From contig NZ_JACJQG010000010.1 of NCBI RefSeq assembly GCF_014696435.1, positions 62,001 through 126,000 on the forward strand: a DNA stretch of 64,000 nucleotides. The letters run 5' to 3'. Below are positions 1 to 10,403 of the stretch, one piece after another. A program made the position numbers and the translations under genes. This stretch comes from Calothrix anomala FACHB-343. GTDB lineage: Bacteria > Cyanobacteriota > Cyanobacteriia > Cyanobacteriales > Nostocaceae. The notes beneath the pieces are model-generated. The model was given only the letters and a program-made list of their open reading frames with translations. It was not told where the DNA came from and did not search any database. The number at the start of each line of letters is the position of its first letter. Position 1 is the first letter of the stretch.

Positions 1-896
1 AAAATTATGCTATTTATGCGAGCAATTGCTCTGGCTTTAGCTTGTTGAATTACTTCTTTATCTTTATCTGGGTCGTACATTATTCCATATTCAGACCGCA
101 GTTTGTTCCAGCTATAAGGTTTGTATACTTGATAACCTGCAATTTTGACATCATTATGAATGTAGGTAAAGCCTAGTAGTTCTTCCCCCTGCATCTTAGG
201 CAATACTCCAATGTTGTTTTCCTCCAGGCGTTCAATGAACGTAGAGACGGTGGGACGATCCTTAATGGCTTCTCCTATTGCTTGGCGAATAATTTCCTTA
301 CTGGTTGGAGTTTTGTGCTTACTGTTAACTGCTCTAATACTTTTTGATCGGTTGGGGCTGGTAAGTGTAATTATTCCGTACTCTTGCTCTAACCTAGAGG
401 CGACGGCTTCATTTGTTGTTGGAGTTATTTCTAATCCTAGTTCCGCCGCGATGCGTCTAGTTGAAACTTGGGAGTTGAAATAATCATAGGAATCATTAAC
501 TAAGCTGCCATCTAACCGAATCCGGGAGGCGATTATATGCAGGTGTTCGTGGTTGCGATCGTGGTGGCGTACTGCAACAAACTGACTGGTAGCTGCTACA
601 GATGATTCTTCTTTGGGCAAGTATCCCATATCCTTGAGATATTCTCTTGCTACATAACTGTACTGACTGTTGGATAAATGCTCGTGGTAGTTCGGGCGGT
701 GTGCGATTGAGATGATGAGGTGAGCACACTGCCGTTTAACTGCTTTGTTGGTGTACTTGATGGTGAGAAACTGCTGGTTAAATTCGTCTGGCTTTGTTCC
801 CATCATATTAGTATCGACAATCGCAGCATCATCTTTCCCCAAGACATACTTGAGCGTGTCGATAAAATTGGGTTTTTTGTAGATGACGGGAATCAA
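1..896 (-). CDS. Relaxase / mobilization nuclease, partial (runs off window start)
   Basis: The minus strand is open from 896 down to base 1, so the C-terminus is missing. It encodes a DNA-nicking relaxase that would start conjugative transfer at oriT. The diagnostic segment is the metal-binding histidine cluster HHDRNHEHLHI (motif III, HxDxxHxH), about 110 residues in, followed by an ASRI strand as in MobA/TraI-type relaxases. The N-terminus reads IPVIYKKPNFIDTLKYVLGK. No ATG lies in the right place; the frame is stopped at 918-920, so a TTG at 894-896 is the most likely start. It lies downstream of the MobC-like gene at 1142-1537, with a 245-bp gap that holds a perfect 26-bp palindrome. The relaxase class is firm; the MOB family was not determined. 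Confidence 0.82.
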   Translation of the reverse strand, partial: MIPVIYKKPNFIDTLKYVLGKDDAAIVDTNMMGTKPDEFNQQFLTIKYTNKAVKRQCAHLIISIAHRPNYHEHLSNSQYSYVAREYLKDMGYLPKEESSVAATSQFVAVRHHDRNHEHLHIIASRIRLDGSLVNDSYDYFNSQVSTRRIAAELGLEITPTTNEAVASRLEQEYGIITLTSPNRSKSIRAVNSKHKTPTSKEIIRQAIGEAIKDRPTVSTFIERLEENNIGVLPKMQGEELLGFTYIHNDVKIAGYQVYKPYSWNKLRSEYGIMYDPDKDKEVIQQAKARAIARINSII

Positions 897-1086
897 GTTG
901 AGGTTAGAGTTTAGTCGCTAAGAACGTTTTTCCAACCTAGCAATTCTACTTAGAAACGCAAAGAACTTGACTGTAAAGATTTGAACAAAGTTTAATTATT
1001 GCCTAATCTCAACTAATATCAATAAACAAAATAGAGATTTATCGCTTCTTAATTTCTCTACTTTCTATATATATCAGCACTTATAT

Positions 1087-1112
1087 CGAAGTATTCAAAT
1101 TTGAATACTTCG
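1087..1112. promoter_or_regulatory. 26-bp perfect palindrome upstream of relaxase (operator, oriT arm or parS candidate)
   Basis: The half-site CGAAGTATTCAAA is followed immediately by its exact reverse complement. It sits in the gap between the MobC-like gene and the relaxase start. A near-identical copy (one mismatched pair) lies at 51827-51856 inside a transfer-operon gene. Function is unknown; a dimeric DNA-binding protein site is the simplest reading. Confidence 0.6.
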
Positions 1113-1141
1113 TTATTGATTAGTATAAGTTCTCAACAAGC

Positions 1142-1537
1142 TTATTTTTCTATTTCTTGCTTGTGTACAGGATTCCCAGCGTCTTGTTTAGAGCCTGCGA
1201 TCTCTATATTAAATGCAGCAGCAATAGTTTTATCTACGAGTGCGATCGCAATTTCGACTTGGTTAATAATTTGTTGGTTGTTTGTTTCCTTGGCAAGGTG
1301 AGATAACATCATCAGTTCGCTTTTGAGGGTTCCTGCCGTAGCACGGATGGTTATTACATCTGCGGGTGGTTTTGCTGCTAGCACTCGTCTTAACCCACAT
1401 GAACGTAGATACTCAGATGCCGTTTGTCCTGTGGCGGTGGCTTTCTCCTCAATGGCATTTTTTTCTTCCTCAAAGACGTATACCTTAACTAATTTGGTTC
1501 GTTTAGCAGGCCTATTTACCATACCTTGTTTAATCAT
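1142..1537 (-). CDS. MobC-like relaxosome accessory protein
   Basis: This is a plasmid mobilization accessory protein, expected to help the relaxase load at oriT. The core KVYVFEEEKNAIEEKA... TASEYLRSCGLRR is the ribbon-helix-helix-like strand-helix-helix layout of MobC/plasmid mobilization proteins, followed by a helical C-terminal half. The frame is open back to 1726, but the upstream 63 residues look non-homologous. Starts at ATG 1537 or ATG 1522 put the conserved domain at the N-terminus. A relic copy of the sequence around ATG 1522 (AAACAAGGTATGG with AAAT and GGCCT following) occurs at 2148-2173, which hints that this end of the gene was once duplicated. The gene precedes the relaxase on the same strand. 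Confidence 0.72.
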   Translation of the reverse strand: MIKQGMVNRPAKRTKLVKVYVFEEEKNAIEEKATATGQTASEYLRSCGLRRVLAAKPPADVITIRATAGTLKSELMMLSHLAKETNNQQIINQVEIAIALVDKTIAAAFNIEIAGSKQDAGNPVHKQEIEK

Positions 1538-2224
1538 TGGACTGGGGGATGTATCACGCTTTTCTGTACTGTGCCAGGGAACTCGTTGGACAACCAAAAG
1601 TTCCACTTTTCTCACGCACACTACCATTGCGGATAATATAGCCGTTATCCTTGGTATAACTGACATTGCGGCTATATGGCTCTCGTAATAGTACTGCAAC
1701 TGCTGTGAAATCGCTTTTACAAGCATTATGCTGTTAGGGTCGAACTATGCGATCGCAGATTATTCTCTATGTAAAAATACTTACTTCATTATAAAATCTA
1801 GTCTTTATTTCCTGTCCTTAACTAGAGAAGGAGAATATTGTGTTTTTTGTTAAAAATAATACATATTTTATTTATTGTAGAATGCTGAGAGCCGTGCAGT
1901 AATCGTGCCATTGTAGTTATAAAAAGATTATCAGTCAATAATCAAGTGTGCGATCATGAAATTTTGCCTAAGTATATAAACTTAATTTAATGTATAAAAT
2001 CAACTGAAAATGATTTGTTTAAAATTGAGCGTATATTAATTAGATTAGGTTTGTACTACAATTTTGTATTTTTGTAGCATATAAAAATATGAGTTGTATA
2101 GAACTTATTATCAATTAATTGTAATTATTGATAATAAATCTAGGTTGAAATAGGCCCATTTGCCATACCTTGTTTACTAGCATGATTGCACCAAGTGCGA
2201 GGGTAGGATGTAGTAGAGCGTGCA
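1538..2224. other. AT-rich non-coding spacer
   Basis: No supportable gene on either strand. The stretch is AT-rich and holds a short relic (2148-2173) that matches the start region of the MobC-like gene. It ends at the first partition iteron. An oriT or replication origin could lie here, but I see no diagnostic motif. Confidence 0.4.
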
Positions 2225-2420
2225 GTGAGTACGGGAAAAGTAAGCAGAGAGTAAGCGGTGAGTACTAGGGAAGTGCGTGTGTCTTATGTAGGTCTAATTT
2301 AAATGGAAAAAGTATACTAAATCAATAATTTAACTAATAAATAGAGATTTTTTACCACTTAGTCAGTGAGTACTCGGCAAGTTGCGGGAGAGTACTGAGG
2401 AAGTAGCTTGGGGCGTACAG
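2225..2420. repeat. parC-like centromere: two blocks of five 11-bp iterons
   Basis: Ten consecutive 11-mers share AGT at positions 4-6. Block 1 spans 2225-2279: GTGAGTACGGG, AAAAGTAAGCA, GAGAGTAAGCG, GTGAGTACTAG, GGAAGTGCGTG. Block 2 spans 2366-2420: GTGAGTACTCG, GCAAGTTGCGG, GAGAGTACTGA, GGAAGTAGCTT and a degenerate GGGGCGTACAG. The two blocks flank an 86-bp AT-rich stretch with a TATACT hexamer (2313-2318) that may be a -10 box. The arrangement matches the parC site of plasmid R1 (two sets of five 11-bp repeats around the par promoter), where ParR binds and represses. The downstream genes are ParR-like and ParM-like, so this is most likely their centromere and operator. Confidence 0.78.
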
Positions 2421-2609
2421 ATATAGTAATTTTAGTCACTTTTACATTACTGGAAATGTTGATTAAGCCTATCAAATAAGTGGTTTTAATATTACTAATT
2501 ACTACATTATGTAGTATAAAATTGGCTAATTGTAATTTGAATTAATTAGGTTAAAAGTTGAGATTGTTTTATTACTGTTGATTGTTGTAACTAACTCGGA
2601 GGGGGAATT

Positions 2610-3194
2610 ATGCCAAGGAAGGTGCAATCAGATTATGTAGAATTGTCAGTGGCAAGAAAGAAAGGTTCTAGTGAAGCGAGATTGTTGCAATACCTGAAGG
2701 ACAGTGAAAAGGGAGGGGGGGATATGATAATGGAGGCGATAATTCCCCTCTATCTCCCCTATATGCTCTACTCAGAGGGTGTAAGGGGTGAAAAATTATC
2801 TTCGTGTGTATTGGATGCGATCGCGCAGTTGGAAGTACAAATAATTAAGATGAAACGGGCTTTCGGGATGGAGGGACTTGCCCAAGTAGTGCTAGTGCAG
2901 CCTTATGGTAGTGGACTTCCCACTTCTGCTGCAACTACCACACAACCTCATGGTAGTGGAGTTTTTTCTCTGATAGCTGCAACTGATATTCAGGCTCAAG
3001 CAGAGAAGAGTGCGAGTTTTTTTACGGGCGTAGTTTCGACCGATGATGTTTCTGTTTCATCAGAGGTGCCGCTTGTTGTGGAGGAACAGTCTTTTCAAGA
3101 GGAAGATTTGGATGATGATTTCTTCAATGATGATGAAGATGATGTGATTGCTAAAGCAGAGATAGAAGTTGATCCGGGATTTCGTTTAGAGTAA
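2610..3194 (+). CDS. parR: ParR-like partition adaptor protein
   Basis: Predicted DNA-binding adaptor that would bind the iterons just upstream and cap ParM filaments. The N-terminal ~55 residues have a ribbon-helix-helix look: strand DYVELSVAR, helix SSEARLLQYLKDS, then a hydrophobic helix around MIMEAIIPLYLPYML. The middle is low complexity with two similar VLVQPYGSG/TTQPHGSG segments. The last 30 residues are very acidic (EEDLDDDFFNDDEDD), comparable to the flexible ParM-contacting tail of ParR proteins. A strong Shine-Dalgarno (GGAGGGGG) precedes ATG 2610. In R1 the order is parC-parM-parR; here parR comes first. The assignment rests on fold pattern, iterons and the ParM neighbour, not on sequence identity. 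Confidence 0.68.
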   Translation: MPRKVQSDYVELSVARKKGSSEARLLQYLKDSEKGGGDMIMEAIIPLYLPYMLYSEGVRGEKLSSCVLDAIAQLEVQIIKMKRAFGMEGLAQVVLVQPYGSGLPTSAATTTQPHGSGVFSLIAATDIQAQAEKSASFFTGVVSTDDVSVSSEVPLVVEEQSFQEEDLDDDFFNDDEDDVIAKAEIEVDPGFRLE

Positions 3195-3419
3195 GGAAAC
3201 TGTATCCAGCGATCTCATTTGTAGATTGTCCACCCTATAGATTTGGGTATCAAGGTGGTGAGGTCATCGTCTGCGCTGCAAAAAAAAATGGATGATAATT
3301 GTAAAATTTTTTCTAAGACAGGGTAATACTGCTGTAAAGTAAGCCTTTTTCCATACCGAGTTAATACTTATAAAGGTTAAATTGTAAGCAATAGCAGAGA
3401 TGAATTGAAACCTTTATAT

Positions 3420-4664
3420 ATGCCCAAAACTAAGGAGAAATCAGATTTAAAAAAGATAGTAATTACGATTGATATGGGTGCGAGTAAAACCAAGGCTATC
3501 GTTCAGGAGTATCCAGAAGGAAAGCCTGTTGTTTTACTTTTAGACTCAGAAATAGCGGATGTTGCTAAAGCCTCAGTTGAAAGCGTCCAACAAGAAGGTA
3601 GTCCTGAATCTCGTGCTTGGGTAGGAATTGGTGATGAGTATTACGCCTTGGGAGAACTTGCTCGTCGTCGGTTTGGGGGTATATCGCAACTGAGGGAGTT
3701 AAAATACGAACTAGCAGTTCCCAAAATTTGCGGAGCATTTTGGCTGGCTAAGGAGAAGTTGAACCTGGGTAATGATGTTGCAGCTTACTTGAGTGTCCTG
3801 CTGCCGCCGGGTGAAGTGCAAGACAAGGAACAGTTACAAATTCGGTTGAAGGATGCGTTTCGGGGGTTTGATACACCAGCAGGTAAGATGCGGGTGAAAA
3901 TGCTTCGTTATGATGCAGCTTCTGAAGGTAGTGGAATATTTTTCCACCGTAGGCGAACGCTTGGCGATCGCGTACCTGTTTCGATGTATGTAATGCTTGG
4001 TTATCGCAACGCGAGTATTTTCACCTTTCGCAGTGGTTCGATTGGCGCAGGAATAACCAGCAATTTTGGTATGTCTTGGTTAGTAAATAATTTGATTTCC
4101 AAAACATCGGGACTAAGCCCTGATAATTCCAATATTATTGAGGTACTGATAGAAGCTGGAGCCAGTTGTGACCCCCAGGTGATGCAAAAACTCTCACGCA
4201 AGCGCAAAGGTGATGAGATTCAACTTGATGGAGAGTTGATGTCCAAAGCTTTATTACTTGCTAGAGACGAATATTGGCGTGCGATCGCTAGGTGGTTGCG
4301 CTCGAAGATGGATGAAGATATTGAAGAACTGGTATTTTGCGGAGGAACTGCGGATTACATTCGTCCTGAAATAGATGCTTACTTCCAGAAAGAGGGGATG
4401 AAAGTATCCTTGCACGCTAATATTTTTATACCTGATGAAATATCTTCTGGTATGGGCAATCGGATGGCGGATGTTTGGGCTTTTCACCAGCACATGATTA
4501 TTCAGTTTGATAAGTTAACTGGTTATATACGCTCTGAGGTTGTACCGTTAAATAAATCTGTTGAAGGTAATACAAATAATACAGGTGAAGAAGTCAAACG
4601 TAGGTATAACTTTACGCCTTGTGAGCGGCCTAGTACCTTTATTGCTGTAAACGAGAATGTTTGA
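3420..4664 (+). CDS. parM: ParM/StbA-like actin-fold plasmid segregation ATPase
   Basis: Actin-like ATPase expected to polymerise and push plasmid copies apart. Visible actin-superfamily elements are the phosphate-1 loop ITIDMGASKTKAIV near the N-terminus, a second phosphate-type segment in the SIGAGITSNFG region, and the adenosine-type loop LVFCGGTADYI near residue 310. Length (about 415 aa) is slightly above R1 ParM. ATG 3420 is chosen; an in-frame TTG at 3405 would add five residues. It follows the ParR-like gene on the same strand after about 225 bp. The segment RRRTLGDRVPV (around 3950-3980) is encoded by sequence resembling a Nostoc short repeat (GGCGAACGCTTGGCGATCGC), a possible in-frame insertion. 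Confidence 0.82.
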   Translation: MPKTKEKSDLKKIVITIDMGASKTKAIVQEYPEGKPVVLLLDSEIADVAKASVESVQQEGSPESRAWVGIGDEYYALGELARRRFGGISQLRELKYELAVPKICGAFWLAKEKLNLGNDVAAYLSVLLPPGEVQDKEQLQIRLKDAFRGFDTPAGKMRVKMLRYDAASEGSGIFFHRRRTLGDRVPVSMYVMLGYRNASIFTFRSGSIGAGITSNFGMSWLVNNLISKTSGLSPDNSNIIEVLIEAGASCDPQVMQKLSRKRKGDEIQLDGELMSKALLLARDEYWRAIARWLRSKMDEDIEELVFCGGTADYIRPEIDAYFQKEGMKVSLHANIFIPDEISSGMGNRMADVWAFHQHMIIQFDKLTGYIRSEVVPLNKSVEGNTNNTGEEVKRRYNFTPCERPSTFIAVNENV

Positions 4665-4698
4665 TAGGTTCAGGCAAAAATAAATGTAGTAAAAAAAG

Positions 4699-4751
4699 AA
4701 TCAGCTAGAGTGAAGTGCTGCATAAAACAGTACTTTCTAACTGATTCTTTG
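4699..4751. terminator. Bidirectional stem-loop between convergent genes
   Basis: AAAGAATCAG at the left is repeated as its reverse complement CTGATTCTTT at the right, with further partial pairing inside. It sits between the convergent parM and the minus-strand gene at 4757, where a shared terminator is expected. Confidence 0.65.
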
Positions 4752-4756
4752 AGATT

Positions 4757-5200
4757 TTAGTATGGCTGTTGCTCTAGCATTTGGGAGCAATCAACGTGAG
4801 AATTGGTAATTTCTGGAATGTGCTGAATTACAGAGTTAATTTGCTCCACATCTGCATATTGTTGTTCTCGTCTTTTGCGGAGTTCCCATGATTTACGGTT
4901 ATAAGCTAACAAGTCTTCCAAACTCATGTTGAATTTGTATTTGGCGAAATTCAATAATTGTTCTGTGGTGTAACGACAATCTTCAGGACGACCAAAACAA
5001 ATTTCAAACTGAAGCTTAAAAGCTTTCCAATCGAAATTGTCAGACCCCAGTTGCCGTAGTGATTCGCGTCCGTAAAGGTCACGAATTGAATAGAAAATTG
5101 TGTTGTATTTACGCACGTCGAATGATTCAATCTTGAATTGCTCCATTGTTGAATCATCGACTGTAGCAGCTTGAGCTTTAGTAGATTTATTAGCAGCCAT
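4757..5200 (-). CDS. Conserved hypothetical, paralogue of the next gene
   Basis: Function not recognised. It is a clear paralogue of the gene at 5309-5650: both have a region of the pattern F..Y...F..FG..E...Y....L..F....F...LE.LL..N...W..R, covering about 80 residues, rich in aromatic and charged residues and predicted helical. This copy has a longer N-terminus rich in K/A/T and a C-terminal extension of about 30 residues. ATG 5200 is preferred because AAGGAAAC lies just upstream; the frame is open to 5266. The shared upstream motif (GCTAACGC, 5235-5242 on the minus strand) lies 34 nt before the start. The tandem duplication suggests a small structural or DNA-associated protein family. Confidence 0.6.
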   Translation of the reverse strand: MAANKSTKAQAATVDDSTMEQFKIESFDVRKYNTIFYSIRDLYGRESLRQLGSDNFDWKAFKLQFEICFGRPEDCRYTTEQLLNFAKYKFNMSLEDLLAYNRKSWELRKRREQQYADVEQINSVIQHIPEITNSHVDCSQMLEQQPY

Positions 5201-5308
5201 AGTTGTTTCCTTGATGAGTGTTTCGCTTTTAGCTGCGTTAGCATTAGTCAAAAAAATAAATCCCACTCTGTATGAGCGAGATTTTCTGTAAAATCAGATT
5301 ATTTGTGA

Positions 5309-5650
5309 TTATTTTGCTAATAAACGTTCGCGTTGTAGCCAAGTACGTTTGTTGACTTCGAGTAATTCTTCTAAGCCTTTGTTGAAGTGCTTAATGGAAT
5401 AGTCAACCATTTGTTGTACACTGTATTTGGGGTTTTCGACTGAGCCGAACGTAGCAATAAATCTTGTTTTAAAAGCATCCCATTGTGTTTTATTCCAGTT
5501 AGTCTGTGACTGTGCTTGAATAGTTTTACCCCAGGTTTCTTGTAGCCCGTAGTAGACTGCTTTAAACTTACGCTCGTTGTAGTCAGCAATTTTGTAAATA
5601 CCCATTGCGTTGTCATCAATTAAACTAACTTTTTTGGTTTTAGTAGCCAT
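5309..5650 (-). CDS. Conserved hypothetical, tandem paralogue
   Basis: A 113-residue protein, related along its whole length to the downstream neighbour at 4757-5200 (shared WDAFKTRF / WKAFKLQF, Y...QMVDYSIKHFNKGLEELLEVNKRTW / Y...QLLNFAKYKFNMSLEDLLAYNRKSW). A good ribosome binding site (TAGGAGAT) precedes ATG 5650. The gene has its own leader with the recurring motif (5693-5700). No catalytic motif, signal peptide or membrane segment is visible. Confidence 0.6.
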   Translation of the reverse strand: MATKTKKVSLIDDNAMGIYKIADYNERKFKAVYYGLQETWGKTIQAQSQTNWNKTQWDAFKTRFIATFGSVENPKYSVQQMVDYSIKHFNKGLEELLEVNKRTWLQRERLLAK

Positions 5651-5870
5651 AATTTTTATCTCCTATGTGAGAGTTACTTCTTAAGGATTTGAGCGTTAGC
5701 TATAGTGCTTTCTCTTCTTTATTTGGACGTAAGTCCGTGTAAAAAATAACAATCTTAAATTGGAAATGAATGCTAACGCCTCCGCTACTATCCTGTTTTC
5801 AAAAATTTTCAAATAGCCCTGTTGTGTCACTATCGCGGTAGCGGCAGCTAGTGAGCGATACCTTCTCCTG

Positions 5871-5945
5871 TCAAAGACGCTCCGCGTAGCTTGCTTCCCC
5901 GCAGGGGTACGGCACACTTCTCTACGAGAGGCTACGCCAACGTGA
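5871..5945. repeat. Nostoc-type GC-rich short repeats
   Basis: GACGCTCCGCGTAGCTTGC, CCCCGCAGGGG and GAGAGGCTACGCCAACG type units are of the kind widely dispersed in Nostoc/Anabaena genomes. They are GC-rich against the local background and directly abut the attC-like site at 5952. No gene is supported in 5701-6071. Confidence 0.65.
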
Positions 5946-5951
5946 ACGCCG

Positions 5952-6040
5952 TATAACAACGCCCATGCACACCGACCGCCGAGAGCGATCGGTTATGATA
6001 CAAAGGCGATCTGCGGCGGGTGATGGACATCGTTAGGTGC
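5952..6040 (+). other. attC-like recombination site (upstream of DHFR-fold cassette)
   Basis: Begins TATAACAAC and ends with a GTTAGGTGC core (6032-6040), the RYYYAAC / GTTRRRY pattern of attC ends. The inner arms CCATGCACACCG and CGGGTGATGG pair as a hairpin with one unpaired G (CCAT-G-CAC against CCAT-CAC), the extrahelical-base signature of attC sites. An integron integrase was not seen in the window. Confidence 0.62.
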
Positions 6041-6071
6041 TTGAAGTCATATTTAGGAGTTGCATACAAAA

Positions 6072-6644
6072 ATGAAAACTCAGTACTTTACAGCGACAAG
6101 TCTTGATGGCTTCATTGCAACTGAGAATGACTCACTAGATTGGCTGTTTGGGCTTGGTGACCTGAATGACTCTAGCTATCCAGAGTTCATTTCAGATGTG
6201 GGTGCGTTGGCAATGGGATCGGCAACTTACGAGTGGATGATACGCAACGCCGAAAAGGTTGCAACTGAGACTGGCTTTGCGTGGCCATACACTCAGCCAG
6301 CCTGGATATTTTCTAGTCGCAAGCTGACAATAATCGAAGGTGCGAACATCCGATTCGTCAATGGAGATGTGCAGCATGTCCACACCCAAATGCGAGCTGC
6401 TGCTGGCACTAAAAACATCTGGATAGTTGGAGGCGGAGATTTGGCTGGTCAGTTCTACGATGCTGGTTTACTGGATGAGCTGATCATCCAGGTTGGCTCG
6501 GCCACCCTCGGCAAGGGTAAGCCGTTATTCCCTCGCAGAGTACTAAGCCCAGTTCTGCGCCTAGTGTCTGTTCATCAGATGGGTGCTGGCATGGCTGAGT
6601 TGCGCTATGAAGTACACAAAGGCGGTTTGAGTGGAGCCGCCTAA
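6072..6644 (+). CDS. RibD C-terminal/dihydrofolate-reductase-fold protein (gene-cassette cargo)
   Basis: DHFR-superfamily NADPH-dependent reductase-like protein of the RibD C-terminal family. Visible hallmarks are the N-terminal strand YFTATSLDGFIA, the LAMGSATYEWM segment, IWIVGGGDLAGQFYDAGLLDELI, and G.GKPLFP. The true substrate is unknown; family members include orphan reductases, and trimethoprim resistance cannot be claimed. ATG 6072 has a TAGGAG about 12 nt upstream; the in-frame TTG at 6060 has no room for one. The GC content is higher than most neighbours. It is bounded by attC-like sites at 5952-6040 and 6639-6721, with its stop codon inside the second, as in integron gene cassettes. 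Confidence 0.85.
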   Translation: MKTQYFTATSLDGFIATENDSLDWLFGLGDLNDSSYPEFISDVGALAMGSATYEWMIRNAEKVATETGFAWPYTQPAWIFSSRKLTIIEGANIRFVNGDVQHVHTQMRAAAGTKNIWIVGGGDLAGQFYDAGLLDELIIQVGSATLGKGKPLFPRRVLSPVLRLVSVHQMGAGMAELRYEVHKGGLSGAA

Positions 6645-6721
6645 CAATTACAATGCAGCGGACTGTTGAAGATACTGGTTGTGATGCAAAAGCTGTTTGC
6701 CGCCGCTGATTGCAACCGTAG
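6639..6721 (+). other. attC-like recombination site (downstream of cassette)
   Basis: Starts GCCTAAC, overlapping the stop codon of the preceding gene. CAATGCAGCGG (6651-6661) pairs perfectly with CCGCTGATTG (6703-6712) apart from one bulged G, the classic attC stem. The distal core (around CCGTAG) is degenerate compared with GTTRRRY, so this site may be weakened or fused. Confidence 0.6.
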
Positions 6722-6726
6722 TATGA

Positions 6727-9360
<2,634 letters not shown>

Positions 9361-9416
9361 TATACTCTGTAATGATGACTTAATCTATGAGTTGACTTCT
9401 AGCCATCCAGTACCTT

Positions 9417-10403
9417 TTACAGAGAGTTGTCCGAGACTAGACTACCTTGCTGTAAAGAAGGATCATCTTTGTTTTCTTCTTCTAGAAGTGCTTCAATTTG
9501 AGTAAAAAGCTTATTAATTTTTTTTAGCTTTTTCTCATCATTCCAAATTTTACTTTTTCTAAGTGCTTTGTATATTTTATCAACTTTTTCTTTTTGCTCT
9601 TGGTTATGAGATGATGGCTTACTTTCTGACTGTGAGGTCAGAATATTTCCTACTAGAATCCTAATTTCAGATAGTGATAAACTTTCTATGATCACTTTAT
9701 TTAAAACTTTCTGTCTTACATCATCATTTTTTATCCGGTTGATTTCCTTAGCTTTTGTATATTCAATTTCACCTTTTTGCAGTGCGGTTTGGATATCTAA
9801 ATGGAGTTTGAGTAAAGGAAGACGATTGGCTACAAATGACTGCCAAGTAATTTTTCCTAACCTCAAGAATACATCTTGTATGATTCGTCCTTCATCACTA
9901 ACCATAACGTTATGGTTAGAATTACCTTTGCTTTCGTTATTCATGTCATAGAGCAGTTTGATCGTTGTCTCTTGGTCAATATCGAGTTCTTCGGCTAGTA
10001 ATTCGAGAATTCCGATAGTTTCTTCATAGGCATTGAGGTCTTCCCTTTGGAGGTTTTCAACTAAGCGTAGTTTACGAGCTTTTTTCTCGTCGCACTCAAT
10101 AATGACTACAGGGATTTCTTGAAGTTTTGCGATTTCACAAGCTTTGAGACGGCGTTCACCAGCTACTAGCTCGTACTTGTCTTCCTGAAGCTTTCTAACG
10201 ACAATGGGTTCTAGTAACCCTACTTCCCTAATGCTGTCAGCGAGTGATTTGAGTTTTATGGGGTCAAAATAGCGACGGGGCTGACTTGGCGGAAGGATAA
10301 TTTGAGATAAAGGTAAAGTGGAATCGGATAAAGATTGTTCTTCTTCATCTCCAAATAAATTATCAAGTCCAGTAAGTTTTTCTAGTTCGCGTTTTTGGCT
10401 CAT
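9417..10403 (-). CDS. parB: ParB/RepB/Spo0J-family partition protein
   Basis: Centromere-binding CTPase-type ParB. The N-terminal ParB domain is clear: ILPPSQPRRYFDP, SLADSIREVGLLEPIVVRK, YELVAGERRLKACE, VVIIECDEKKARKLRLVENLQREDLNAYEE. Then comes a helix-turn-helix/linker region (residues about 130-250) and a charged C-terminus. Its ATG overlaps the TGA of parA (ATGA), so the two are translationally coupled. No parS consensus is known for it; the palindromes at 1087 and 51827 are candidates. Convergent with rph; a CTCTGTAA/TTACAGAG inverted repeat spans the junction. Confidence 0.92.
   Translation of the reverse strand: MSQKRELEKLTGLDNLFGDEEEQSLSDSTLPLSQIILPPSQPRRYFDPIKLKSLADSIREVGLLEPIVVRKLQEDKYELVAGERRLKACEIAKLQEIPVVIIECDEKKARKLRLVENLQREDLNAYEETIGILELLAEELDIDQETTIKLLYDMNNESKGNSNHNVMVSDEGRIIQDVFLRLGKITWQSFVANRLPLLKLHLDIQTALQKGEIEYTKAKEINRIKNDDVRQKVLNKVIIESLSLSEIRILVGNILTSQSESKPSSHNQEQKEKVDKIYKALRKSKIWNDEKKLKKINKLFTQIEALLEEENKDDPSLQQGSLVSDNSL

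Noticed and set aside
1142-1726. MobC-like gene starting at 1726 with 63 extra N-terminal residues
   Set aside because: The extra residues look like translated non-coding sequence and do not fit the MobC family; ATG 1537 or 1522 is more plausible.
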